NCBI GenBank assembly: GCA_945288535.1
Contig: CALYQQ010000005.1
Location: 1-64,000 of the forward strand
Source: an uncultured Enterobacterales bacterium
GTDB lineage: Bacteria > Pseudomonadota > Gammaproteobacteria > Enterobacterales > CALYQQ01
Direction of reading: 5' to 3'
DNA: 64,000 bases
This document shows, one piece after another, positions 1 to 9,207 of this stretch. Positions within the stretch are counted from its first letter, which is position 1; each line of letters starts with the position of its first letter. The position numbers were made by a program, and so were the translations under genes. Below the pieces are notes generated by a model. That model saw only the letters and a program-made list of their open reading frames with translations. It made no database searches and had not been told where the DNA came from.

Positions 1-196
1 GGTGCGATGTTGCTTGTAATTGTGCTTTACGTGCTTTGGCACGCGCAATTGCCTCACTAACAGCATGTTTACGTTGTTGCGTTTCTGTTGGGTCCGTTGG
101 CGAAACAGCTGTGTCCGTGGTTAGTGGTGCCTTATCATTAGGGTGCGATGTTGCTTGTAATTGTGCTTTACGTGCTTTGGCACGCGCAATTGCCTC
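1..196. repeat. Direct repeat inside rsxC (unit of 141 bases)
   Basis: Bases 1-55 recur without a mismatch at 142-196, a period of 141 bases or 47 codons. The repeat encodes the Ala/Lys/Arg-rich tail of RsxC ([17 protein letters not shown]...). RsxC tails of this kind are known to carry repeats, so the position fits. Perfect identity over 55 bases suggests recent duplication or gene conversion. More copies may lie beyond the left edge. Confidence 0.9.
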
Positions 197-1828
197 GACT
201 AACATCGTACTTTTTATATTATTGCCGCCATTGCTGACAGTAGATAGATTATTTTGATGTAATCCAATCTCGTTAGAGGCTATTTTTTTATCATCTAAGT
301 TTTGTTTTTGCCTAATTCGTGATAAAGCCGCCTGAATAGCGTCTTTATTATATTCAGTTGTTCTTATCGCTGCTTGTTTATGTTTTTGGGCGATAAGTTG
401 TTTTTGCTGCTCAATTCGTTGTTTTTTTGCTTCAAAACGTATTTTAGTCTGTTGTTTTTTTATTGTATCCTTTTTAATTTCCCGCAAGGCAAATTTTTCT
501 TGGCGATAGTAATGAACCAAAGGAATATTACTTGGGCAAACATAAGCGCATGCACCACATTCAATACAATCATTGAGAGAATACTTTTCTGCTTTTTCAT
601 GTTCTTTACTTTTACTAAACCAATAAAGTTGATGAGGAAGTAATCCAGTTGGGCAAGCATCTATACATAAACCACACCGAATACATGGTTGTTCTTTATC
701 AGTTAAAGGTATTTCTTTATTATCTGGTGCTAGTAAACAATTAGTAATTTTTACGATAGGCACATTGCTATGTGGTAATACGAATCCCATCAAAGGCCCC
801 CCCATAATTAATCGAGGTGTTTGATCGCAAGATATGCTACTGGTATCGAAATCGCATTGTGCTAAAACATGTTTTATTGGTGTGCCGATAGGTAGCCACA
901 CATTCCCTTTTTTTCCAATAGCATTACCCGTTAATGTAACGACCCGTTCAATAAGGGGTTCACCATGGAGGATTGCTCGCTGAATTGCAAAAACCGTACC
1001 TACATTTTGCATTAGGACGCCAATATGAGCAGAATGCTGGTTATATGGTACTTCACGACCTGTCAAGATCTTAGTTAATTGTTTCGCTCCTCCTGACGGA
1101 TACTTCGTTGGAATAACACGAACAATAATATTAGGCAATCCACTGATTGCTTTGGTCATGCTTGCAATTGCTTCAGGTTTATTATCCTCAATACCAATAA
1201 TAGTCAATTTCGGTTTTAATATATGCTGTAATATTATACAACCTTCAACAATCTCTTTAGCATGTTCTTGCATAAGTCGATCATCGGCAGTGATATACGG
1301 TTCACATTCGGCACCATTAATAATCAATATTTCAATCTGTGATAGGGCATTTATTAATTTTTCTGCAGTAGGAAATCCTGCTCCACCAAGACCAGCAATA
1401 CCAGATTGATGTAAATAATTTATAAGAGTATGGGGAGGATAAGTTTGATAATTATCAATACCTTTATGCGGGATCCATTCATCTTTGCCATCCGCGTCAA
1501 TGGTAATACAAATGTCAGATAAACCAGATGGATGGGCTACTGTTGCCGGACCTATGTGGCTAACAATACCTGATGTTGGTGCATGTACAGGCAAACAAGG
1601 CATTTTTCCCTGCGTAAGAGCCTGCCCTTTTAAAACAGTATCGCCTTTTTTTACTAATACATTTCCTGGTTCCCCAATATGTTGGGTTAGTGGCACAATA
1701 AAATGTTTAGCAAGAGGCAAGCGGCGCAATGGAATATGTTTTGATTGATGTTTCATTTCGGGTGGATGAATGCCACCTTTAAAATGCCATATACGTTGTT
1801 TATTTTTTTTTCTGAATAAATTAATCAT
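1..1828 (-). CDS. rsxC: RsxC, electron transport complex subunit C (cut by window edge)
   Basis: Peripheral iron-sulfur/flavin subunit of the Rsx (Rnf-type) membrane complex. In E. coli the complex keeps SoxR reduced; Rnf relatives couple ferredoxin and NADH to an ion gradient. The frame opens at an ATG at 1828, overlapping the end of rsxB by 8 bases, and stays open to base 1, about 609 codons (E. coli RsxC is about 740). Visible: the N-terminal RnfC start ([14 protein letters not shown]), the GAGFPTAEK glycine-rich NADH/FMN-type region near residue 140, and two 4Fe-4S motifs, [12 protein letters not shown] near 380 and [12 protein letters not shown] near 420. A basic Ala-rich tail follows, carrying the 47-residue repeat. 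The C terminus and the rest of the operon (rsxDGE) lie outside. Confidence 0.95.
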   Translation of the reverse strand, partial: MINLFRKKNKQRIWHFKGGIHPPEMKHQSKHIPLRRLPLAKHFIVPLTQHIGEPGNVLVKKGDTVLKGQALTQGKMPCLPVHAPTSGIVSHIGPATVAHPSGLSDICITIDADGKDEWIPHKGIDNYQTYPPHTLINYLHQSGIAGLGGAGFPTAEKLINALSQIEILIINGAECEPYITADDRLMQEHAKEIVEGCIILQHILKPKLTIIGIEDNKPEAIASMTKAISGLPNIIVRVIPTKYPSGGAKQLTKILTGREVPYNQHSAHIGVLMQNVGTVFAIQRAILHGEPLIERVVTLTGNAIGKKGNVWLPIGTPIKHVLAQCDFDTSSISCDQTPRLIMGGPLMGFVLPHSNVPIVKITNCLLAPDNKEIPLTDKEQPCIRCGLCIDACPTGLLPHQLYWFSKSKEHEKAEKYSLNDCIECGACAYVCPSNIPLVHYYRQEKFALREIKKDTIKKQQTKIRFEAKKQRIEQQKQLIAQKHKQAAIRTTEYNKDAIQAALSRIRQKQNLDDKKIASNEIGLHQNNLSTVSNGGNNIKSTMLVEAIARAKARKAQLQATSHPNDKAPLTTDTAVSPTDPTETQQRKHAVSEAIARAKARKAQLQATSH

Positions 1829-2399
1829 GGCTGGAATTCTCTAATTGTGGTGCTGGCAAGATTGATTTCCAATTCCAGTTAGACGGTGTTATTGCAATAG
1901 CACGTTTTTCAATACAATTCATTGGACAAGGTGAAATACATAAATCACATCCGGTACATAAATCACTTATTACAGTATGCATAAATTTTTTTGAACCAAT
2001 GATGGCATCAATAGGACATGCTTTTGCACATTTGGTGCAACCAATACAATTATTTTCATTAATGAAAACTACATGGCGTTCAGGTGGTATTGTCGTCGCT
2101 TCGTGAGGAGTATATTGTGGCTCTATAGTCATAACTTCGGCAATCTTCAGCATCACAGGTTTGCCACCTGGAATACATTTATTTATTGCTTCACCTTGAA
2201 CAATCGCTTCGGCATAGGGACGACAGCCAGGATAGCCACACTGTGCGCATTGACTTTGTGGTAATAGCGTATCAATAGTATCAATAATAGGATCACGATC
2301 ACTATCGGTATGAAAGTGCTTCGCCGCATAGCCAAGAATAATGCCAGCAAGACAACCTAATAAAGTAAGGACAATAATACCTGAAAAAAATGAAAACAT
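1821..2399 (-). CDS. rsxB: RsxB, electron transport complex iron-sulfur subunit
   Basis: Iron-sulfur subunit of the Rsx/Rnf complex, passing electrons between RsxC and the membrane subunits. The 192-residue length is normal for the family. A hydrophobic N-terminal anchor ([25 protein letters not shown]) precedes a Cys-rich cluster motif ([16 protein letters not shown], near residue 50). Two ferredoxin-like 4Fe-4S motifs follow ([12 protein letters not shown] and [12 protein letters not shown]). The start overlaps the rsxA stop in an ATGA arrangement and the end overlaps the rsxC start, so the three genes are translationally coupled. Confidence 0.97.
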   Translation of the reverse strand: MFSFFSGIIVLTLLGCLAGIILGYAAKHFHTDSDRDPIIDTIDTLLPQSQCAQCGYPGCRPYAEAIVQGEAINKCIPGGKPVMLKIAEVMTIEPQYTPHEATTIPPERHVVFINENNCIGCTKCAKACPIDAIIGSKKFMHTVISDLCTGCDLCISPCPMNCIEKRAIAITPSNWNWKSILPAPQLENSSHD

Positions 2400-2980
2400 C
2401 AGAATTTCACCAATCCATTAAATCCCATAAATGCTAATGACATCAAACCTGCTGTAATCAATGCGATTGATGAACCTTTAAAGGGCGCTGGAATGTCAGC
2501 TAAGGAAAGTCGTTCACGGAGTGTAGCAAAAATGATTAATACAAGAGAAAAACCTACCGCTGCACTAAACCCATAAATAGTAGATTGTAATAATGTAAAT
2601 GATTGATTCGCATTAAGTAACGCCACACCAAGCACAGCACAATTCGTTGTAATTAACGGTAAAAAAATACCTAATAAACGATAAAGGTGAGGACTGACAT
2701 TATGTATAAAATACTCAGTAAATTGAACTACAACAGCGATGACAAAAATAAATACAAGTATTCGTAAGTAATAGAGATGAAAAGGTAATAAGATATAATG
2801 ATCGACAAACCAACTGCATATTGATGCAAGTGTTAAAACAAAGGTTGTTGCCAGCCCCATACCAATTGCCGTGTTTAGATTTTTGGATACCCCCATAAAT
2901 GGGCATAAGCCTAGAAATTTGACTAGTACAAAGTTGTTAATAAATATGGTACTAATGAATAGGATTAAATAGTTACTCAT
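2399..2980 (-). CDS. rsxA: RsxA, electron transport complex membrane subunit A
   Basis: Integral membrane subunit of the Rsx/Rnf complex. It has 193 residues with about six hydrophobic segments. Family landmarks include [17 protein letters not shown] near residue 15 and the [13 protein letters not shown] segment near residue 110; NCAVLG-type cysteines are conserved in RnfA/E. It is the first gene of rsxABC here. The ATG lies only about 13 bases downstream of a terminator hairpin that ends the fhs transcript, so the rsx promoter must overlap or lie just upstream of that hairpin. The Shine-Dalgarno is weak (AGGCTGAT). Confidence 0.97.
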   Translation of the reverse strand: MSNYLILFISTIFINNFVLVKFLGLCPFMGVSKNLNTAIGMGLATTFVLTLASICSWFVDHYILLPFHLYYLRILVFIFVIAVVVQFTEYFIHNVSPHLYRLLGIFLPLITTNCAVLGVALLNANQSFTLLQSTIYGFSAAVGFSLVLIIFATLRERLSLADIPAPFKGSSIALITAGLMSLAFMGFNGLVKF

Positions 2981-2992
2981 TTATCAGCCTGA

Positions 2993-3030
2993 AAAAGATA
3001 AAAGCCGCCGTATGATTTATGCATGGCGGC
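2993..3030 (-). terminator. Rho-independent terminator after fhs
   Basis: Read on the minus strand, GCCGCC (3030-3025) pairs with GGCGGC (3009-3004) across a 15-base loop. TTTTATCTTTTT follows directly. It lies 42 bases beyond the fhs stop and just before the rsxA start, insulating the two units. Confidence 0.8.
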
Positions 3031-3071
3031 CAGACTATAACATAGAATTTGTATTGCTATTACTGCATAAA

Positions 3072-4772
3072 TTAGGTTAAGCCAATTATGTTACCATACT
3101 TATCTATATCAATATGAGGATAAGATGGTTGTGAGCCTAACCCTGGCATTGTCATAATATTACCTGAATAAAGGCGAATAAATCCAGCACCAGCAGAGAC
3201 TTTAATAGCAGTAATATGCATGACAAAATCATGTGGTACATTTTTTTGTTTAGGATCGTCACTGATTGAAAATTGTGTTTTTGCCATACAAAGTGGTAAA
3301 TGACCAAAACCGGCATTTTCTATTTCAATTAATTGTTGTTGTGCTAAAGGCGTTAATTCAGCTGCTTTGGCGCCATAGGCTTTTTGGACTTGATGTTGTA
3401 TTTTATCCGCTAAAGACAAGTTATCAGGATAGGGGAGATTAATATCATGAATATGTTGATGGCATGCATTTATGACATGTTGGGCAAGTTCGCGCGTGCC
3501 TTCGCCCCCTTTGCTATAGGCTTCACTTATTTCACATGCAAATGCACCACAGGACTTGGAAAAATGAGCAACAAAATTTAACTCTTCAGGTGTATCTGTT
3601 GGAAAGCGGTTTATTGCTATCACTACAGGTAAACCATAACTTTTTGCATTTTCAATATGCCATTTTAGATTTTCACAACCAATTTGTAATAATTCTAAAT
3701 TACGCTCCATAATTTCTTTAGGTAAATTCTGACCTGGTTTAATATCAAATTTACCACTGTTTGCTTTAATGCTACGTAATGTTGCAACAACTACAACACA
3801 TGATGGTTTAATTCCAGATTGGCGATATTTGATATTAAAATATTTTTCCATTCCCATATCAGAGCCAAAACCAGCTTCAGTCACGACATAGTCGGCTTGT
3901 TGCATACCGATCCTATCAGCTAACACAGATGAATTACCATGTGCAATATTAGCAAAGGGACCTGCGTGAATAAGAACGGGTGTATTTTCACTAGTTTGCA
4001 TTAACGTAGGTTGAATAGCATCTTTCATTAAGACTGTCATTGCACCAGCAACTTTTAAGTGTTCAGCGGTTATAGGTACCCCTGTTTTACTATATGCTAA
4101 AATGATACGTCCTATGCGTTGTCGCATATCCTGCAACCCTTCAGATAGTGCAAGAATAGCCATTAGCTCTGATGCAGCAGTAATTTCAACGTGCTCTTGA
4201 CGTTCAATACCATTTGTACCATTACCTACACCAATAGTGATATTGCGTAATGCCCGATCATTATGATCAATGACTCTATTCCATACAATACGATTAACAT
4301 CAATATTTAACGGCTCCAGTCCAGTTTTTGTCTTAAAGTCATCGCCTAATTGTTGTTCATGATATAATCTGGCATCAAGAGCTGCTGAAGCTAGGTTGTG
4401 TGCAGCAGTAATAGCATGAAAATCACCAGTAAGATGTAAATTAAGTCGTTCCATGGGTAATACTTGCGATTTTCCGCCTCCTGCTGCACCACCTTTAACA
4501 CCAAATACAGGGCCTAGGCTAGGTTGTCGTATACATGCTACGGCTGAATACCCAAGTTTATTAAGTCCTTGACTAAGTCCAATAGTAGTAACTGTTTTAC
4601 CTTCGCCCAGTGGAGTAGGCGTTATGCTAGTCACCAGAATAAGACGTCCGTTAGTAGGTGATTGTGATAAAATAGTCGGATTGACTTTAGCAATATCATA
4701 ACCGTAAGGAAGCAAATAGTTTGCAGGGATGCCCAATTTTTGGGCGATTTCATGAATAGGTTTTAGTTCCAT
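3072..4772 (-). CDS. fhs: Formate-tetrahydrofolate ligase
   Basis: Makes 10-formyltetrahydrofolate from formate, ATP and tetrahydrofolate, feeding one-carbon units to purine and fMet synthesis. At 566 residues it is full length for the family. The P-loop [16 protein letters not shown] lies near residue 51, followed by [19 protein letters not shown] and the family signature [15 protein letters not shown] near residue 297. The C terminus [11 protein letters not shown] is typical. The ATG at 4772 has GGA about 10 bases upstream. E. coli lacks this enzyme, so it is an accessory trait relative to the enteric core around it. It stands alone with its own terminator. Confidence 0.96.
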   Translation of the reverse strand: MELKPIHEIAQKLGIPANYLLPYGYDIAKVNPTILSQSPTNGRLILVTSITPTPLGEGKTVTTIGLSQGLNKLGYSAVACIRQPSLGPVFGVKGGAAGGGKSQVLPMERLNLHLTGDFHAITAAHNLASAALDARLYHEQQLGDDFKTKTGLEPLNIDVNRIVWNRVIDHNDRALRNITIGVGNGTNGIERQEHVEITAASELMAILALSEGLQDMRQRIGRIILAYSKTGVPITAEHLKVAGAMTVLMKDAIQPTLMQTSENTPVLIHAGPFANIAHGNSSVLADRIGMQQADYVVTEAGFGSDMGMEKYFNIKYRQSGIKPSCVVVVATLRSIKANSGKFDIKPGQNLPKEIMERNLELLQIGCENLKWHIENAKSYGLPVVIAINRFPTDTPEELNFVAHFSKSCGAFACEISEAYSKGGEGTRELAQHVINACHQHIHDINLPYPDNLSLADKIQHQVQKAYGAKAAELTPLAQQQLIEIENAGFGHLPLCMAKTQFSISDDPKQKNVPHDFVMHITAIKVSAGAGFIRLYSGNIMTMPGLGSQPSYPHIDIDKYGNIIGLT

Positions 4773-4940
4773 CAGCGTTATATCCAGTCAGTATAAAATT
4801 AATTCAGGACACCAGATGAATGTCGATTATGCCATAATTGAGGGGAAGGAATAACTATTTATTACCCAATAACACATTACTTTTATATAGTTCACTATAA
4901 CAATCTATTTATCTGGCTTTTTTGTTGAGGTTATTATTTC

Positions 4941-5927
4941 ATGTCTATTAAGCAGTTCCGTCTTGACCCGTTTTTAATATCAATAATTAGTGTCGTTATA
5001 TTGGCAACGCTCTTTCCTTGTCAAGGTGAAATAAAAGTTTTTTTTAACTATTTGACAACAATAGCTATAGCATTACTCTTTTTTATGCATGGTGCAAAAT
5101 TATCGCGAACAGCATTGATGACTGGTTTTGGCCATTGGAAATTACACCTAGCTATTTTTTGCAGTACATTTATATTATTCCCCTTATTGGGTATAATTAT
5201 GAAACCAATAACAATAATTCTAATTACCCCATTGATTTATAATGGGTTTTTATATCTTTGTAGTTTACCTGGAACGGTTCAGGCTGCTATAGCCTTTACA
5301 TCTGTTGGAAAAGGTAATGTTCCTGCCGCTATTTTTAGTTCAACACTTTCTAGTATATTAGGGGTTTTTTTGTCCCCGTTATTAGTCACGTTATTATTAC
5401 ATCAACAAGGTAGTGGACAAGAGCTAGGCAGGGCTATTTATTCTATTATAATGCAATTAGTCGCCCCTTTTGTTGTTGGTCATTTAAGTCGTCCTTTATT
5501 AGCGGCATGGGTTGAACGCAATAAAACGTGGATAAGTAAAATTGATCGCTCATCTATTTTATTAGTTGTTTATACTGCATTTAGTGAAGCGGTTGTTGGT
5601 GGAATTTGGAAACAAGTAAGCCCTTATACCTTGTTGGCAATCATCGTTGTTTCTTGTTTGTTATTATCCCTGGTTATATTTATTAATATTCTTATTGCAA
5701 GATTATTAGGATTTTCATTGCCAGATACAGTGACGTTAGTTTTTTGTGGTTCAAAGAAAAGTTTAGTTAATGGTATTCCAATGGCAAATGTATTATTTCC
5801 AGCAGCATCAGTAGGAATAATGGTTTTACCTCTTATGTTATTTCATCAATTGCAAATGATTGTTTGCGCCTTTTTAGCCCAACGTTATGCAATCAAAATT
5901 GAGAAATTAGAATCTGAAAAAAAATAG
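4941..5927 (+). CDS. yfeH: Bile acid:sodium symporter family transporter (YfeH-like)
   Basis: A 328-residue membrane protein with about nine to ten hydrophobic segments. The sequence resembles the E. coli YfeH type of the SBF-like family: LLFFMHGAKLSR near residue 45, LPGTVQAAIAFTSVGKGNVPAA near residue 108, and VFCGSKKSLVNGIPMANVLF near residue 268. The two polar helix breaks around residues 115-130 and 268-280 correspond to the substrate/cation crossover region of the fold. The substrate is not known. It is divergent from fhs across 168 bases. The symbol rests on resemblance only. Confidence 0.82.
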   Translation: MSIKQFRLDPFLISIISVVILATLFPCQGEIKVFFNYLTTIAIALLFFMHGAKLSRTALMTGFGHWKLHLAIFCSTFILFPLLGIIMKPITIILITPLIYNGFLYLCSLPGTVQAAIAFTSVGKGNVPAAIFSSTLSSILGVFLSPLLVTLLLHQQGSGQELGRAIYSIIMQLVAPFVVGHLSRPLLAAWVERNKTWISKIDRSSILLVVYTAFSEAVVGGIWKQVSPYTLLAIIVVSCLLLSLVIFINILIARLLGFSLPDTVTLVFCGSKKSLVNGIPMANVLFPAASVGIMVLPLMLFHQLQMIVCAFLAQRYAIKIEKLESEKK

Positions 5928-5980
5928 TCATTGATTCATTTATTCAATCTGTGTTTGTTGCTAGAATATTTTTAATGATT

Positions 5981-6006
5981 GATAATTTTTTTTAATAAAA
6001 ATTATC
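5981..6006 (+). terminator. AT-rich perfect inverted repeat after yfeH
   Basis: GATAATTTTT (5981-5990) pairs perfectly with AAAAATTATC (5997-6006) around a 6-base loop, 54 bases past the yfeH stop. It lacks the G+C-rich stem of a strong terminator and has no clean T tract beyond the stem. The outer GATAAT/ATTATC ends recall a Fur half-site, but the spacing is wrong. It is probably a weak terminator or structural element. Confidence 0.4.
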
Positions 6007-6130
6007 ATATTATAACGCTGTTATAGAACTCTATTCCTAATAAGGTGTCAAATAGCGTGAAAATTTTGTTTAACCTCATAAGTTGTGTTATTACGATAGT
6101 AAAAATGTTTTGAGGTTATGTGCAAATTAA

Positions 6131-6157
6131 GCCTCTAATTTTATTTGGTTAGAGAGG
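6131..6157 (+). other. Leader hairpin of the divergent cold-shock gene
   Basis: CCTCTAA (6132-6138) can pair with TTAGAG-A-GG (6149-6157) with one bulged base, 21 bases ahead of the AAGGAG ribosome-binding site at 6178. Cold-shock genes often have structured leaders. Whether this one is thermosensitive is inference. Confidence 0.35.
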
Positions 6158-6188
6158 AAATTGCTTATTACATTAATAAGGAGAAAAA

Positions 6189-6395
6189 ATGCGACTACAT
6201 TTAGGTTATGTTAAATATTTTGATGATACCGAAGGTATCGGTTTAATTATTACCGACCATGATGGTCAAGAGATTTACGTAAATCGTCGTTCGATTGCTA
6301 CAGAAGATAAATCATTAGTGGTAGGTCAGCAGGTTGAATTTGGTGTATACCGTGGTTATCATGGTTTAACTGCATCCGATGTGCTTGGTTTATAA
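6189..6395 (+). CDS. Divergent cold-shock-domain protein
   Basis: A 68-residue single cold-shock domain, the usual CspA-family length. The beta-barrel pattern is clear: GYVKYFDDTEGIGLII at residues 6-21, EIYVNRRSI at 28-36, GQQVEFGVYRGYHGLTASDVLGL at the end. The RNA-binding motifs are altered: RNP1, normally KGFGFI, reads EGIGLI, and RNP2, normally VFVHF, reads IYVNR. Stacking aromatics are therefore lost at several positions. A strong AAGGAG lies 5 bases before the ATG. Function is unassigned; it may bind nucleic acid weakly or serve another role. A canonical Csp lies at 8918. Confidence 0.85.
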   Translation: MRLHLGYVKYFDDTEGIGLIITDHDGQEIYVNRRSIATEDKSLVVGQQVEFGVYRGYHGLTASDVLGL

Positions 6396-6597
6396 ATCAA
6401 ATTAATTATGTTAATATAGTAGAACGATGTATTAAGTTAATACACAGATTACACAGATTTTTTAAAACCGTTTAAATCAAACAAAAGATATAAGTACTTA
6501 TATTGTTATTCCTAGAGGTTATTAGTTATTTCAGGAAAATAATTCTGTTAATATAGATGTGTTTTGATTAATTACCCCCTATATTCAGGATTATAAA

Positions 6598-7395
6598 ATG
6601 TCTTATCAATGCCCTCTTTGTTTTCAATCATTGTCATTACATAATGCAGTGTGGCAATGTCAAAATAGACACAGTTTTGATCAGGCAAAAGAGGGGTATG
6701 TTAACCTATTGCCTGTTCAACATAAGAACTCTAAACTTCCTGGCGACAATTCAGATATGATAGCCGCGCGTCGTTTATTTTTAGATGCAGGCTTTTATCA
6801 TCCCCTTAGAAAACAGCTTGTTGATTTAGCTTTATCCTATACGGTAAAAGGTGAAGGAAATATTTTAGACATTGGCTGCGGCGAAGGATATTACACCTCA
6901 GCGATTGCAGATGCTCTGCCTGATCGAGATGTTTATGGTGTAGATATTGCAAAAATTGCTATTAAAAATGCATCAGCACGTTATAAAAACGTCAATTTTT
7001 GTGTGGCTTCTAGCCAGCGACTACCTTTTGAGTCTCAGTCCATGGCCGCTATTCTAAAAGTCTATGCACCTTGTAATTCAACAGAGCTGCATAGAATACT
7101 TAATGACAAGGGGATCGTTATTACTGTTTCTCCTGCAGCCGATCATTTATATCAGTTAAAAGGGCTTATTTATAAAAAGGTACAACAGCATAAACCAGAA
7201 AAATCTTTAACAGGTTTTAAAATATTGGATAAGATTTATGTATCCTATCCTATGACATTAACCGGAGATCATGCGATAGCATTATTACAAATGACGCCTT
7301 TTGCTTGGCGTGCCTCCGAATACGTATGGCAACAATTGAAAAATATGGAGCAAATGGTATGTCAGGCAGATTTTTGTTTAACTATTTACCAATAA
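6598..7395 (+). CDS. rlmA: 23S rRNA (guanine745-N1)-methyltransferase
   Basis: Methylates G745 of 23S rRNA using S-adenosylmethionine. The N-terminal zinc finger is intact, with Cys5, Cys8, Cys21 and His25 at the positions known in E. coli RlmA. The Rossmann motif I follows (LDIGCGEGYYT, near residue 92) and then GVDIAKIAI. The length, 265 residues, fits the family (269 in E. coli). It is followed by convergent ygbA 32 bases away. Confidence 0.95.
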   Translation: MSYQCPLCFQSLSLHNAVWQCQNRHSFDQAKEGYVNLLPVQHKNSKLPGDNSDMIAARRLFLDAGFYHPLRKQLVDLALSYTVKGEGNILDIGCGEGYYTSAIADALPDRDVYGVDIAKIAIKNASARYKNVNFCVASSQRLPFESQSMAAILKVYAPCNSTELHRILNDKGIVITVSPAADHLYQLKGLIYKKVQQHKPEKSLTGFKILDKIYVSYPMTLTGDHAIALLQMTPFAWRASEYVWQQLKNMEQMVCQADFCLTIYQ

Positions 7396-7427
7396 TACTT
7401 TAGTTTAACAAATATGTAACGCATCAT

Positions 7428-7751
7428 TTATTTAATTAAATTCTTATAAAGATGGCGAATAGCACTTATTGGATGAAAGAATAACATTCTTGGCCCAGCA
7501 TAACGCATAACTTGTTTTATTTGTTGCTTATAATCAGACCGATAACAATGACGAACACATTTTTCACAGGTTGTTTTCTCCTCACCAAATCGACAAAATG
7601 TTAATCGTTGTAATGCGTAATTTTGCAATGATTGACAGGATGAACAAAGATTAGAGGTATTTTTATGGTGATGATAGCAATAAAGTGCAATCATCTGTTT
7701 AACAGTTTTTTTTTCTTGTTGTATCTGTGGGCCAGTATTGCTGACAGGCAT
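7428..7751 (-). CDS. ygbA: YgbA-type nitrous oxide-stimulated promoter family protein
   Basis: A 107-residue Cys-rich soluble protein of the YgbA_NO family. Visible landmarks are KTVKQMIALYCYHHH near residue 16, CSSCQSLQNYALQRL near 36, then C-x7-C-x2-C (CRFGEEKTTCEKC) and the signature QVMRYAGPRMLFFHP near residue 80. In E. coli the gene responds to nitric oxide through NsrR. The Cys arrangement suggests a metal site, but the biochemical role is not settled. The start at 7751 has no strong Shine-Dalgarno. Confidence 0.85.
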   Translation of the reverse strand: MPVSNTGPQIQQEKKTVKQMIALYCYHHHKNTSNLCSSCQSLQNYALQRLTFCRFGEEKTTCEKCVRHCYRSDYKQQIKQVMRYAGPRMLFFHPISAIRHLYKNLIK

Positions 7752-7853
7752 AAGTTCTCTGCTCGGCTAATGTAAAATAGAGAGTATAACAAGTGTTTAT
7801 TATCTCGACCAGATCTCTTTTATGGGTAACTATATAATTAAAAAGGAAATACG

Positions 7854-8027
7854 ATGTTTCTTAATATGCCATTATTAAATCATGAACAACAACAACAGGC
7901 GGTAGAAAAGATCCAAGAACTTATGGCTCAAGGCATGAGTAGTGGGGAAGCTATTAAAAAAATAGCCAATGAATTAAGAGAAATAAATAATACTCATAAT
8001 GTTAACGTTATATTTGATGATGAATGA
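7854..8027 (+). CDS. yoaH: UPF0181 family protein YoaH
   Basis: A 57-codon gene, ATG at 7854 and TGA at 8025-8027, preceded by AAGGAAAT. The product starts [20 protein letters not shown] and continues [20 protein letters not shown]. It closely matches the E. coli YoaH family core ([25 protein letters not shown]). It ends in an acidic DDE, as the family does. Function is unknown. In E. coli it also sits in the rlmA/cspC part of the chromosome. It is transcribed divergently from ygbA. Confidence 0.9.
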   Translation: MFLNMPLLNHEQQQQAVEKIQELMAQGMSSGEAIKKIANELREINNTHNVNVIFDDE

Positions 8028-8917
8028 TTATGAATTAATATGATTATTATGAACACTTACTGAACATATCATTTTTTGATAATTAGCCTTATATAAATTT
8101 CTATAGTGGATTAACTGAAATTTATCGGATAGTTATTATAGATAACTTTATTATTGAATAATAGAGCAAATAACAAGGTTCAACGCATATTTAAATTTTT
8201 ACAATATGAAAAATTTAAATATGAAAAGATGCTTAAATTAACTTATAGGTTAAATAATGTCTATTTTAATAATTAATTTTTAAATTCATTTTATTTTTAT
8301 AATATTTTTTAGTTAATAATATGTTAAAAAATATTATTATGAAATGAAAATGATATAATGATTTTTTAAATTATTTCATATAAAACAAATAGTTATCTAT
8401 TTAAACGCTAACTTTTATTGCAGCTAATAAAAAGTCATTATTTAACACACTATTATTAGTGCGGTAAATAACAAGTATTTTACATTTATTTTTTTCAAGT
8501 TTGTGAAATTTTCTATGTCTGTTTAATTGATCAATCACTACTTATAAAAATGAATAGAATTATTTTATCTTTTATTGGCTAATATTTATATAGTTTTCTT
8601 TTTTAATTGTTTATTCGTCAATTCTTTCTAGAATAATATAATATTAGTCTTATTATTTCTTTATAAAACATCTAAAAATAATTTTTTTTCGATACTTTCT
8701 TTGTTTTGTGATAAAACAACTTGCCTTTATGTAAAGAATATGAGGTAATGTCTATGACCATTAGTTAGTTGCTGGTTAAGATTATAATATTTGGTAAATT
8801 GCCCAAATCTAAATATTATTTAGATAGTGTTAATATTAGTTTTAACATTCAACGCAGCATATTGAATGGTCTGATATTGCCTGTGAAGGCATTGATATAG
8901 TTATAGGAAAAAATCAA
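8028..8917. other. Gene-free AT-rich stretch before cspE-like gene
   Basis: About 890 bases with no credible reading frame on either strand. It is very AT-rich, with long A and T runs. A small hairpin TGCCT-GTGA-AGGCA lies at 8878-8891, about 27 bases before the cold-shock gene start, and may belong to its leader. The promoter of that gene presumably lies in the last few hundred bases. Otherwise I see nothing definable. Confidence 0.5.
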
Positions 8918-9127
8918 ATGAGTAAAAAAACTGGCCACGTTAAGTGGTTCAACGAGAGCAAAGGTTTTGGCTTTATCACTCCAACTGATGGAAGTAAAGA
9001 TGTATTCGTACATTTCTCTGCTATTAATGGTAATGGCTTCAAAACTTTGTCTGAAGGTCAGCACGTTGAATTCTCTATCCAAGATAGTCCACGTGGCCCG
9101 TCAGCGGTAGATGTAATTACGCTGTAA
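8918..9127 (+). CDS. Cold-shock protein, CspC/CspE type
   Basis: A 69-residue single cold-shock domain with canonical nucleic-acid-binding motifs: [16 protein letters not shown] (RNP1 KGFGFI) and DVFVHFSAI (RNP2). It ends in the usual SAVDVITL. Members of this group act as RNA chaperones and transcription antiterminators. The Shine-Dalgarno is AGGAAA at 8905-8910. CspC and CspE cannot be separated by eye, so no symbol is given. It ends at a bidirectional terminator shared with rnb. Confidence 0.93.
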   Translation: MSKKTGHVKWFNESKGFGFITPTDGSKDVFVHFSAINGNGFKTLSEGQHVEFSIQDSPRGPSAVDVITL

Positions 9128-9155
9128 AATAGTATACATCAAAATCATCTTGAAA

Positions 9156-9176
9156 ATGCCGCCACTTTGGCGGCAT
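9156..9176. terminator. Bidirectional terminator between csp and rnb
   Basis: ATGCCGCCA (9156-9164) pairs perfectly with TGGCGGCAT (9168-9176) around a 3-base loop, between the convergent csp and rnb genes. On the minus strand the stem is followed by TTTTC; on the plus strand by AATCATTTAT. It is therefore stronger for rnb. Confidence 0.8.
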
Positions 9177-9207
9177 AATCATTTATATATAGAAATAATT
9201 GTGATTG

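Noticed and set aside
374-660. Short frames of 66-89 codons on both strands inside rsxC
   Set aside because: They lie entirely within the rsxC frame, which has strong Fe-S motifs; they are shadows.
5981-6006. Fur box reading of the GATAAT...ATTATC inverted repeat
   Set aside because: Half-sites are separated by 14 T/A-rich bases and do not follow the 19-base Fur pattern; the true Fur box at 21756 differs clearly.
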